DNA from: Phoronis australis
Lineage: Eukaryota; Phoronida; Phoronidae
DNA length: 31,924 bases
Assembly (NCBI GenBank): GCA_002633005.1
Contig: NMRA01001212.1
Span: 7,719 to 39,642, forward strand
Direction of reading: 5' to 3'
A model generated the notes under the pieces. It ran no database searches, was not told where the DNA came from, and worked only from the letters and a program-made list of their open reading frames with translations. Shown piece by piece: positions 10,616 to 22,600 of this stretch (positions within the stretch are counted from its first letter, which is position 1; each line of letters starts with the position of its first letter). The position numbers and the translations under genes were made by a program.

Positions 10616-13600
10616 ATACTCAGCTCTGTAAACTTGAAGGTTGGTTAGTTACTTGCCGACTATAGCTGTACGAAGACTATCGTACCGTTGTGTGCTGAGC
10701 TCCGTCGATCTTTCCCGCAGCCGTTGACCATCCGGGTATAGTTGACTTATGCTGGTCACCTCGTCCTAAAACTTAGGCTACATCAACATGTAAAGCTAAC
10801 GGACCGGCGGGGATGCATGCAAAATCTGGCCGGTAGTCAACCGACACTCACCTTGCTCGTTGCAGCCGTTTAAGTGGAAAACAATCAAATGAACGTCATT
10901 TTGTAGCATAATTTGCCGGCTTTTGCAACAAAGAAGTGTGTCGCCCGTTTCAAAAACAGCACGCTCGTGACACGGCGCACGTGCCATTTCCTAAAAATTT
11001 GTGACGTCTTTGGGAGATGATAACGGCTTCGCAGCACCAAGGTTTGTTCTAAAATCCGGTTTGCTGGTACAAAAATAGTAAATATTGTAACGCAATAAAA
11101 CAAGTTCCGATAATTTTTTGTGACATGTACGCAAAATAGGTGTCAGCGGCGAAGAACACTTGATAAGAGAATCAGGGGGAAAGGAAACTGGTAAGGGTCA
11201 GGTGACATAAGTGCTAAAAGCCGACTCAAGAGAACGCATCACAATTTTAGCAGCAGCCGATTAACGATCGCTAACTTTTCCAACATCAGTAAATACTGAA
11301 TTAGTATACTCTAGGAACCTGGTTTCTAGGTTTACTCAAAGACGAGATTAGTTTTAATGACACTAATTTTGAGTCAGCTTTTATTTGGCAATTTTTACCC
11401 ATATCGGCGCAAACCTGTATGCCAATAATTAGTACATAATTTGGGCCAAGCCTTGGGTATCCCTACGATGGTATGCGATGACCATAGCTTTGGAAGGTAC
11501 CTTTTTCGAAGAGTTTGAACAACCAGGTGCCATACAAAAAGGCATAGCGAAACTTTTACATCACTGTGGCAAACAATAAAAAATAAGGACGATTGATACA
11601 ATCATGATAAATTACGATGTTAACTCTTCAAAATACGACGTAAGCAATGAATGGGAAAAGCATCTGATACCCCGACATTCACGTCACTGACACATCAGAC
11701 AAATCAGCGATCGCTTTCAGGATTCAGTGTTTTGACCATGAATACAAATCGGCTTTTGTTTGGCGCTTAAATCGGGCAAATGTGAGTTTTATCTGTATGT
11801 TGGAATCGATTAACTGCAACATTATTTTGACTAAAGTCCCCTTTTAATACCGTCTAAACAATTCACATTTCTCGAATCCAATACGGAAACTTGGTAAACC
11901 CTGACAATTTTTAATTTAATGTAATTAAAGGAATCCAAATCCTAAAATTTCAAGATAAAAATCAATCTCACGGTTTTATCAAAGGAACTAAATTTTTTTG
12001 ATTTTGATCGTATAACACAAACATCCTAAATTTCTGGAATGCAGGAATGCAATTTTGAGTTGTCTGTTTTAAAGGAAATTGTATTTTTGATAAAAACGAC
12101 AAGCAATTTCAACTTCAACATGTTTCGATGTCTCAAAAATCATCATCAGGACAAACAACCAGGGCCATCTAACAACCTTAACCAACACAGTGTTGAGTAG
12201 AGCTATCAGCACGCATCACAGCAACAAAACATTAAAGACAATTCATAAGACCAGTGACAGCCAGTATTTTTAGGAAAAAATCGATTATAATGCCAACACT
12301 AAATGAAAAAAAATATCGTCCTTGCAGCTCTAGCCTCTTTCTTCTTTCCAACTGCTGCTCAGACGACCCTCCCCTCAATGATACCCTTATTTTCCTTCTC
12401 CGCCATGTCTTCTCGGCTCGTTGTCTCCCGAAACCGGTGTTCCATAAGCTTTATGTTCTCTTAACCAGTTAAATCAATTGCTGTGCAACTTCTTAGAATA
12501 CAGGTACATCAGGTGGGTGTCCCTATCTGCCCAGAAAACGACACTGTTCGAGTGGTGGTTTGAAATGAAATGACCAACCAAGAGGCTCTCATCTAAGAAC
12601 AGGGGAACGAAAATTGAAGCACGTTATGACTGGGACAGAGCTTTCTAGCATTAAACATGTGGGCCTGACCCTCTGTGTCCCCAGTGGCTGTGTTAGCATT
12701 ATTGGTCACCGATGAAAAACAATTCCATCTTGTTTTTGTTTGTGATATATTTTGATTTCTAGATAAGGAGATGGATTCATAACAACATCTGGTGATAGTG
12801 AACTTTCACGGCTGTTTTTTTTGTCATTGAGCACAACATCTCGAGCCTGTTTCAATAATGTGTTTAGGACATATTGATGGTAGGTGTGGCAGTTAAAAAC
12901 AATTTTGTCCGATATCTGAAAACGGTTTAGTTGAAATTCTGAGTATCGGAAAACCTCATTGAAATTCGTAATGAAATCCTGTCTAAATTCAATATTAGAT
13001 CCCAAATGAAAAAGATCCTAAAATTACGACTTTGATGTGGAGCAAGCAGCTTACTTGAATTCTTGTAGATTTGTGGATAAATTTCTTCGAAAATGAAGTT
13101 GCTTTGAAATGAAATTCTGAAGTATCGACGTCCGTTTCTTCACTATTTTAACTATAATGGACCACCTGTCACTTTGACGAAGAGGTGTTCAATTCTCAGG
13201 GGTGGATCCAGGATTTTGAGTTAGGAGGGCAGGGTAGAGTAATAGCCATGATTTTTCCCGTCAGACATTCGTACTCCCGCACTGCCAAATGCAATGTGGG
13301 AGAATTTTATGTCGGAACATGCCCCCCCCGAATCCGCCACTGGTTTTTAACTACTGAATTCAAATGTCCATTCAAATAATACAACTGTTCCATCACCTGT
13401 GCTTAAAATGTCTTTTCAAAGGATACTAATTCCTGTTTTGATGATTTTAGTCAATCTTCGTTCTGTCACCTGCTAATGTATCATTGGGGTCAATCTTCTA
13501 AGTAGTCCGTTCCCTTAGCAGCCAAAAACCCCAAAACATTTACACCCCGGATTAAAGCACCAAAGTTGGTACACAGATACTTTGGGACACGCTGAATCTC

Positions 13601-16600
13601 ATGAGGGTCGGTTGCCCGAAATTTGGGGTCAAGGTCAAATCAAGGTCAAAGGTCACGTAGGTATTTTTTTTTGAAATTGTCTTGACACAAAGTATCTGTT
13701 TCATTGCTGTTTCAGGTGATAAGCAGGATACTTTATTTTGATTTCAAATTAATGTTGATAACTTCTAAAAAACAAGTTAAAAGCATAAAAGTAATTTTCC
13801 TGACACTTAAGATGGTAATTATCATAATTAATAGAGCATATATATTTTCAATGGAAATTAAGTCTATTTGTTTTCTCTAACTGAGAAAAACTGTAAAACT
13901 AGTATGAATATGCATTAAGTCAACTCTAGAATGTTTAACCTTTTACAGAACTTCATTTTTAAATGTCTTTGTCAAAATATTTATAATTAATTATGTAACA
14001 AATCGTCTCTGTAATTAAAGGAAATCGGACATTTTTCTAAATTTTCAAAGAACAATTGCTGAAATTTTTATCATCATTTTTAATTTGATCATAGCTAAAG
14101 GTTAATTTGTTAATTAATGTGTTTATATTTTAGTTTGAACTTGATGGTGACATAAGTTAAACCAATTAAGGTAANNNNNNNNNNNNNNNNNNNNNNNNNN
14201 NNNNNNNNNNNNNNNNNNNNNNNNNNNNNNNNNNNNNNNNNNNNNNNNNNNNNNNNNNNNNNNNNNNNNNNNNNNNNNNNNNNNNNNNNNNNNNNNNNNN
14301 NNNNNNNNNNNNNNNNNNNNNNNNNNNNNNNNNNNNNNNNNNNNNNNNNNNNNNNNNNNNNNNNNNNNNNNNNNNNNNNNNNNNNNNNNNNNNNNNNNNN
14401 NNNNNNNNNNNNNNNNNNNNNNNNNNNNNNNNNNNNNNNNNNNNNNNNNNNNNNNNNNNNNNNNNNNNNNNNNNNNNNNNNNNNNNNNNNNNNNNNNNNN
14501 NNNNNNNNNNNNNNNNNNNNNNNNNNNNNNNNNNNNNNNNNNNNNNNNNNNNNNNNNNNNNNNNNNNNNNNNNNNNNNNNNNNNNNNNNNNNNNNNNNNN
14601 NNNNNNNNNNNNNNNNNNNNNNNNNNNNNNNNNNNNNNNNNNNNNNNNNNNNNNNNNNNNNNNNNNNNNNNNNNNNNNNNNNNNNNNNNNNNNNNNNNNN
14701 NNNNNNNNNNNNNNNNNNNNNNNNNNNNNNNNNNNNNNNNNNNNNNNNNNNNNNNNNNNNNNNNNNNNNNNNNNNNNNNNNNNNNNNNNNNNNNNNNNNN
14801 NNNNNNNNNNNNNNNNNNNNNNNNNNNNNNNNNNNNNNNNNNNNNNNNNNNNNNNNNNNNNNNNNNTCTGATAAAGCAAGTTAACAAATGCTTGTATCAA
14901 GCTGGCAGTCGGATGCCCATCCACGGGAAACCAAGTCCATAGAGGTTTGCATGGCAGAGTGACAAGGGACAACAATGGACACCTTACTGGATAGACATGC
15001 CTGAAATCTCCAAAGCCGGCCAGCAGCTCATGGTTGCAAGAGCATACCACCATGGGGCAAGAGATATAAATTAAAAGCAATTCCTTAGCATGCACAACAC
15101 TTAGCAAATACCGGGGAACATGTCAGTAACATCATGGTTTGTTATGGACCAAAGGAACAGATGATAATGTTAATTGAATTCTGTGGTCTGCAATGGCAAT
15201 TTGAGATTAATCTGTTTTATTGTGTTGATATTATAAGCAGATGACAATCGGATTATATGTAGACAGGAGCTAGAAGAAGCATACTAACGACATTTTTGAA
15301 AGCTGGTCTCTGAGTTTTTGGTAGTCTGTCAAGTTCTATGAATATAAATTGGTCTCTTTATCATAACATCAACTAAATTTTCATAATAATTGTACAAATT
15401 ATTGATAAATCTAATAAATTTTGGTAATAAATCCTATTTGTTGTTGTATTATTAGTCTTGCATCAGATCAAAATAAATGATTTTGTTAAAATTGCAGTTG
15501 GTTGGTTAAATTTTGGCGGCCATATTGGAATTATGCAAATGAGGAGTCTTAATATTATGAGAAAAAGATATTGCGATGTCATTATGATAGATTTCTAGTT
15601 AATAAAGTACTGTTACCTAGCCTTAAAATGTGTGATCATCCCTCAAGCAACCATAGATTGTGTTACTGAGCGGCCATTTTGTTTTTTGAGATTAGACCTT
15701 GACCTTGACCTCAAAATTTGGGCAACCGACCCCCATGAGATTCAGCATGTCAAAAAGTACTAGTGTGCCAAATTTGGTGCTTTAATCCGACGTGTAAATG
15801 TTTTCGGGTTAAGGGCCTGGACTAAAGCTAAAAACCGGAATCAACTAAAAACTCATGCTCCTGACATTTGTGTCACAGATCGGATGTCATGGTTTTGGTG
15901 GGTGGTCTTTTCCCATAGTTGACGTGTAATTCGGTAAAAGCGTAGGTCACGCTTGCACATTAAGTAGACTCTGAAAGTAGTTTTAAATTTTTCCTCTAAA
16001 TTTTTATGGTTTGTCGAGGGTTATAGAGCATCGTTTTGTTTCAGAGAAATGGATGGGACAGTCGTTTTTGATATACGTTACCTGTTCAAAACCAGGTTTG
16101 GAACTCTTTTAACGGTTAACAAGTTTTCCAAAGACTGCAGCCAGCATAGGATACCATCAATTCTTAAAACTATAGCCTGCTGATTTGAACTTTCCATTGG
16201 AAAATCATTGAAAGATCGACATTGATAAAATTCAGTTATCATTGCAGGTGTCTTGCCATTCCAACACTACGTCGTTGAGAAGTTGTAGCCATCATGGTGT
16301 AGGCGTGAACACCAGCTGCCTCCCAAAAGACCACGTCGCTATTGCTTGTACAGGTTACGCTTTGTTTCGAGAACAATATTTTGACTAAGATAATTTACTT
16401 ACTTGTGTGACAGTTTCGGAGCTTTACCACTGACCTATAGGTGTCACTCTTTAGGATTTTTCTTACTTGTGAGGCTGATAATCACCCTCATGCGTTTTCA
16501 TAATTTTCCCGATTTCAGTTTTGAAATGTTTGGTCAAACATCGGCCTATTAAATACGTGAACCTATGCGGTCCAAAGGGTACATACAACGGTACAAGACC

Positions 16601-19600
16601 GCACGCGATATCCTCACTGACTTGTGGTGGAACAGTTCTTTGTTTGGTACGTGACATTAGTTTTTGGTTATCACAACTCAGTTACCGTTAAGCTATCGAC
16701 TTATTTTCAGATTTCAGTGCACCGGATCTCTTTCTGAATGAACACAAGGAACTTTTAATAAACTACCACGGCGAAAACAGGCAGGTTTCTACGATAAGAT
16801 TTACTCCAGAAACGTTGGACGTTTTGTGCAGAGAGTTGGGATTCCTTAGATATCACTACGACGTAGCTACTTCTCGCGGTCGACTTCCATCAAACGGCAC
16901 GATGGGATCTTTGGCTACATGCAGAGGTGTTTGCCGTTCTTTTCTGATTGCACTTAAGATGACAAGTAATTAGTTTCTAAGGGACAAAACATTAATTAAT
17001 TTTGTTTTGCAATTAAAACCCAAAACCCGGTTTCCCAAACGAATAAATATATAAAAATAATTGCACTAGACGTGCGCAGGCCGCGCATGTGGGCCTATTG
17101 TACTGATCAACTGGAGCCATCCTTATGCTTTATTAATTTATAGTTAAAATCGGGCTAAGGAACTAGAAACCTGACTTCAGGGTTTAGCAGTGTGACCTAG
17201 TGGGATTCGAATCCACCACCTTGCTAAAGATAGCGGGCAGTGATCACTCTAGGGCACACTGCCTCCTCAACCATGCAGTACGATATTAGTCAGACCTAAA
17301 AGCTTTGAAGTAGGTGTGAAATACTAAATACACTTTCGACACAATGGCGAAATTGTTGTATTACTAGACAATAATCGTGTTATGATGTAAGACAAAATCT
17401 ACTTGAGGCGAAATTTCCCAAAATATGGATTAGTATTCTTTTCAAGTTTCTTCTTTTCATTGAAAAATACATTATGTGGTTGTAACCAGGAAATGAAACC
17501 TCGTTGAGCGATTGTGCAGACCACTCTTGGTTTGAGGAGCCATGGATGTTGACTCGAAGCACACTAAACCAAGTTTATCGCTTAGGACACAAGCCAGTCA
17601 CATGCACCAACTCGCCGCGCCTCCTAAATATTACAGGCGGTGAGCTAATTGTTGTAAGACTTTAATCTGTGTGTGCAATTGTAACGGTAACGCGGTGCAC
17701 TAAATATAACGAAAACAAGTACCGGAAACAGAAAACGGATTTCTCGTCTGCTCTCACAACATGCAGGATCATGCGTCGTGAAACTACAAAATGGAAACTG
17801 GCCAAAGTTTTGTATTGCTAACTAAAGCCGCTGTTAACCTGCTTTCCATTACAAAACATTTTTTTCGATTTAGACTACCTACCACTATGAAATTGACATA
17901 AACATTTCACTTTAATTAAACCGGATATGATTCCAGGGCTCCGAAAGAACTGAAAGTTCCTTCTTTTTGAAATCATGCTCTATAAGTTGGTTTGTCACGG
18001 CGTATCATTTTAATCGCCGAGCGCGGTCTGAACGAGTAACAAACTGTCAACTCTTTGTAAGCCCAGACGTCTCTTCTCATAAGAGTTAGGCACAGGTTGA
18101 AACCAATTTTAAGCAGTAAGTCTATATCTTAAGTCTCTTCGTGGACAGATTGTGGGTTTATAGCCATTTTAAGATCGCTATCAAAAGGGAAGGTACTTTT
18201 TCACCAGATTCTCTGTTCGATTTCTATTTCTAGATGGATCTAGCTTGACATTCCACTCTGATTTCCAAAGAATAATTCCACCATTACGTCACCCAATCCC
18301 ACTGAACTTTCGCAACATCAGGATGAATATAACCTTTGATTTCTCGAGAAAAACGCTACCAAACAGATCTGGTGCTTTCAAAATAATATTTAGTGGGACC
18401 ACAGGTCACCATAACTGACTGTATGCAATACTCATTCCATTTGTGGACAGTAAATTAAGTTAAAAGTAACATTTAGGAACCTTTTATTTTGGAAATAGTA
18501 AACATGAGGTTTAGGAATACATTACATGAGCGAACGGGTTAGCTCGAGTCCCAACAGAAGGTACTTAGGTTAGAAACATGCGCGTGTGGGTTCCGAGTGT
18601 TTAGTGACGTCACTCGTCATTTCTTGTAAATATGACAGGTCCATTTTCTAATAGTCTGACAGGTGCAGGGTACATGACCATGTACCCTGTAATTTGTTAT
18701 ATAGCTACAATGTAACAGCATTTCAGTGATTTAACGAGTATATTCCTTGCAGCAAACGTTAAAACTTAAAAGAATCGAGAATATTTTCCGAATTCAGCCA
18801 ATTACATTGTGGAAAAAGACGACAGTACATGTATAAATGGCTATATTGAACACCTTAATCCCTTATCTCTTTCAAAGCATCTGGCAGTAGGCACACCTGG
18901 GCCCCAAGTTGCCACTTCTTTCAAACCCCGGTCGCCAACAATTTCTAGATTCCACAGCCTCCCTTTCATACTTCTGTCTACATCAGTGGCGTTATTGTTG
19001 CATTAGAGTGAGTTTTCATGTAGTTTAATTCTTGAGACACCCGTTTTACGTAAGGCCGAGTGTCGAAAATTTTGATATGATTTTGATTAGCGTCACATAA
19101 ATCGGGTCATGAAGTACAGCAACTTGAGACTTTTTGATTTTTTATGTTGGAAATTTAGTCCACCTGTGCTATCTTTGCTTAATGGAAACTGCTTCCGACC
19201 TACTTCTCATTTCTTTGAAGTTAGTGCAATATTTGTCCTGCCAGAGCAGCGCTCAATGAAGTCTTAAAATAGAACTTTTTTTTGCTTGATTTCCATCTGC
19301 GTTTTCGATTCGTTTTTTAAAGGATGCAATGCTAGTAATTCACATCACACACTGTTTGAGACTCGTGGACTGTTTTGGTCACCCCTGTATCCTAATGGTT
19401 ATACAGAGTGGTCGAGCTGCGCCTGGAATATAACAGCGAAAACAAATTACGAAATCGTCATTAAATTTACAGGTAACGAAAGTACACAGAATTTAGCTGT
19501 GCAAGTATTATTTGTATTAAGACACCAGGGCCCGGGTCTCCAATCTCCGTACTCAGACTCGAATTATGCTCAAACTCACACTTCATACTCAACTCGAGTA

Positions 19601-22600
19601 CAGACTCAGCTTTGGTGTATTCAATGTCATACTCGAAAAATCTTTACTCGAAATTTCGAGCACGTACTCAGTTTTCGAGTGTACTCGAACTGAAGTGTAT
19701 CTCATCTATATTTCGAGTACAATTTTGCGGAGTAAAAATTCGGAGTCTATGCTCAAATTTCAAGTTTGGTATGGCAGTGTGCTTGAAATCGTACTCGAAA
19801 ATAAATACGAGTCAGAGAACAAAATATCGAAAGGGAACCAAGAAACACAGCAAATCTAAAAAATAAGTCCTCTTCCCGTATCTCATCACTTCAATTTCAG
19901 TTCAGAGATAATAGTTTTCATCTTAAATCTTCTTATTCTTCACCTTATTAACCCGCCGTATCACTGTATTTTATGGCCGCCCGTACCTCTACAATTCCTG
20001 GCAACAGGCGCATTGTAATCCCTTGTCGGCGAGTCATAACAAGCGTCGAAAGCAGTTGTGGGAAAAGTCGTGTGAGAAGTTTGTGAATTCCTTGTTTCGA
20101 TATGTGTGCCCACGTTTTGTAGGGTTTCCAAAAGACGAGGTGGGGAGGGAAGTTAAAAAAGTTTGCTTCCCTGTCAGGCACATTTCTCATCATAACTTAG
20201 TCATGTATAATTACTCAATCCCCAAATGGAATTCCAGATTTTGTTTGCCGATTTCTAAGTAGACGTCTCGTCCCGTTCACTGCCACTGGTGAACGCTGAA
20301 TGCCTGCACAAGTATTGTTTTTTAAATCACGTGCCAAATGTCATCTCACTTGATACATCCCGGTAAAATACAAAGATACAGTATCAAAGTTTGACATCAG
20401 CGTACATGTAGGCCTACACAGCAATGGGATTTATGTCAAGACTAAATCAGCAACAGAGATGTGATAAGCTGTTACATATTTCTTAAGACATTTTCGGGAC
20501 TGGGTGAGGAACTCAAGAAGTAAAGCTTAATAATTGCCAAATGTATCAGAGAAATGGCATAAGAATATTTATTGAAACTAAAAAATGAATAACAGTTACA
20601 GAATTCCACGTTATAGACATACTCTTGTAGTTGTAGCGACAGCAGACGATAATGTAGGCCTAGTTATTGGAGTGGTCTATTCCAATAGGGAGCGATGAAT
20701 CAGCGCGGCTTAGCGTGATTTTGCATTTCACATCATAAAGAGTTCCATAGCAACTCGAGTATGATTGTCAGATTTGAGTACGTTTGGAGTCTACTTGAAA
20801 TACGACATTAGATACGCTTTTTTTTGAGTACGACTCCAGTGAGCACGATTTTGAGTATGAAATCTCGAGTATGAGTATGAGTCTGAGTACGGAGATTGGA
20901 GACCGGGCCCAGGTCTAACGTAGGATGTAGTTCATTGTAAATCGGCACGCTTAGATGACGTTATTCGCGACATTGAACGTGTTCTGGTCACTCATATTCC
21001 ACCGTGTAAATTGTTCATAGAATATGATATCTTTTATTTTAACTACCTAGTCTGCAAACATTAAGGTGTTTCGCTATTTTTGTGTCAGCTTGATGTTTGT
21101 TTTATATGAAAGAGTGCATAAATTTTTACAGACCTGTCACTCTCACCTGGAGAAGTGATGACTGTCTCCTCTCCGAAGAGAAAGATCTCTTGGAAACCGG
21201 ATATTGGAGGTTGGTCGTCTCATGTTCAAGCACTAGTCTCGTGAATGCGTTCAAGCACTAAGTTTTGGCCGAGGTCAACCCAAGAAATTCCAGCCGTTAT
21301 AAATCCACATCCTGTCACAGAAATCAAATAACTTTTGTTTCAAATAGCATACCGCATCAAAACTGGGTAAAGTTCAGTAACGCTAGGACCTACGCTAGGA
21401 CCTACGCTAGGACTTCGTAAAAATCTAGCCAAAAGCACGTGTTCGCATTTAAAATACACGACAGTATCTCACGTTATGTCTAGAAATCTTGCTCTTTAGC
21501 GTTACTCAACTCAGAACTGGCCTCATCTTGTTCCGTACATCTACGGGCTTGGAATGAACAATTCTTTATTCCAGGTTACCTAGGTCGATGCATGATAACC
21601 TGCCGTGATTGGTTCAGACAGGTCTCAAGCACCAATGGCTTGAGAGTTCTTTTCAAGTTCATAAATCACTCTACTCGTTGTAAGGAACAAGACCAGTACA
21701 GTTTTGTAAGACTAAGTGGTCCTAATCAGAAGTATACTTGTAGCTTTAAGCCAGTCACCAAAAACAATCGTTGCAATCGTTGTTAATTAAGTCTGCTAGT
21801 TCGAAAAACAATGATACAAGTTGGTAGAACATCCGGGAAATCGCGTGTAAGCACGAAGTTGCGGACTTGTGTGTCAATTTAGATTTTCTTAGATACATGC
21901 ACATCATAACTACCTAGTCAAAGGGTATCTTTTGTTCAGAAGCATTGTGTCTCTGCAGAGCAGATACTGGAGGGTCACGCACTTCCACAGCTATTTAATA
22001 TTGTAGTAAATTCATCGGGCTCGGAAGTGAGAGACCAGGGAAACAGTCTTACAGGAACAGGTAATGTTCTTTTATATATCCCATATATTCTTAGGCTATG
22101 GTTTAGACTAATTAAATTCAACGGCTGGTTTCAGAACAGTTTATAATATTGCAGTACCAGTATAACAAAAGCGACAATTTATTATGCCATAGGTTCGAGT
22201 AATGTTGGTTTAAAACGAGATTATTGAAGTGTCTGTTCTAAGGGAGCGCCGCCAATTTCTACTGGGGTTGTCCCGACAATCCGCACATCACGTGACTTGC
22301 TGCTTCTCTTCTACTCTGTCGAAAGTTTTTGAACAAAATTAATAGCCGTGAGTCATTTGATTTATGAACCGGTACACAAGACTACAGAAACTTTGCTCTC
22401 CCTCATACGATTGCCAATTAACTGCCCTGATAATGAAGCCAGGCTAACTCAAAAAGGTAATGAACGCAAAATTAACGGTTTTCAAACCAAAATCACCACC
22501 TCCCCGCCAATGCTTTACACGAGCCAGCACCATATTTTGATATCAGTTTATGAAAGGTCTCTCAAGTGTGAACCAAATGTGCTACCATTATATTTTGCAG

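Noticed and set aside
12110-12480. Penelope-like element end
   Set aside because: Only a short CATCATCAGGAC-type phrase is suggestive. No GIY-YIG or reverse-transcriptase segment was found nearby.
14123-15107. Two long minus-strand frames of 254 and 313 codons
   Set aside because: They exist only because the 692-base N run contains no stops; the flanking parts are inverted-repeat element and intron sequence.
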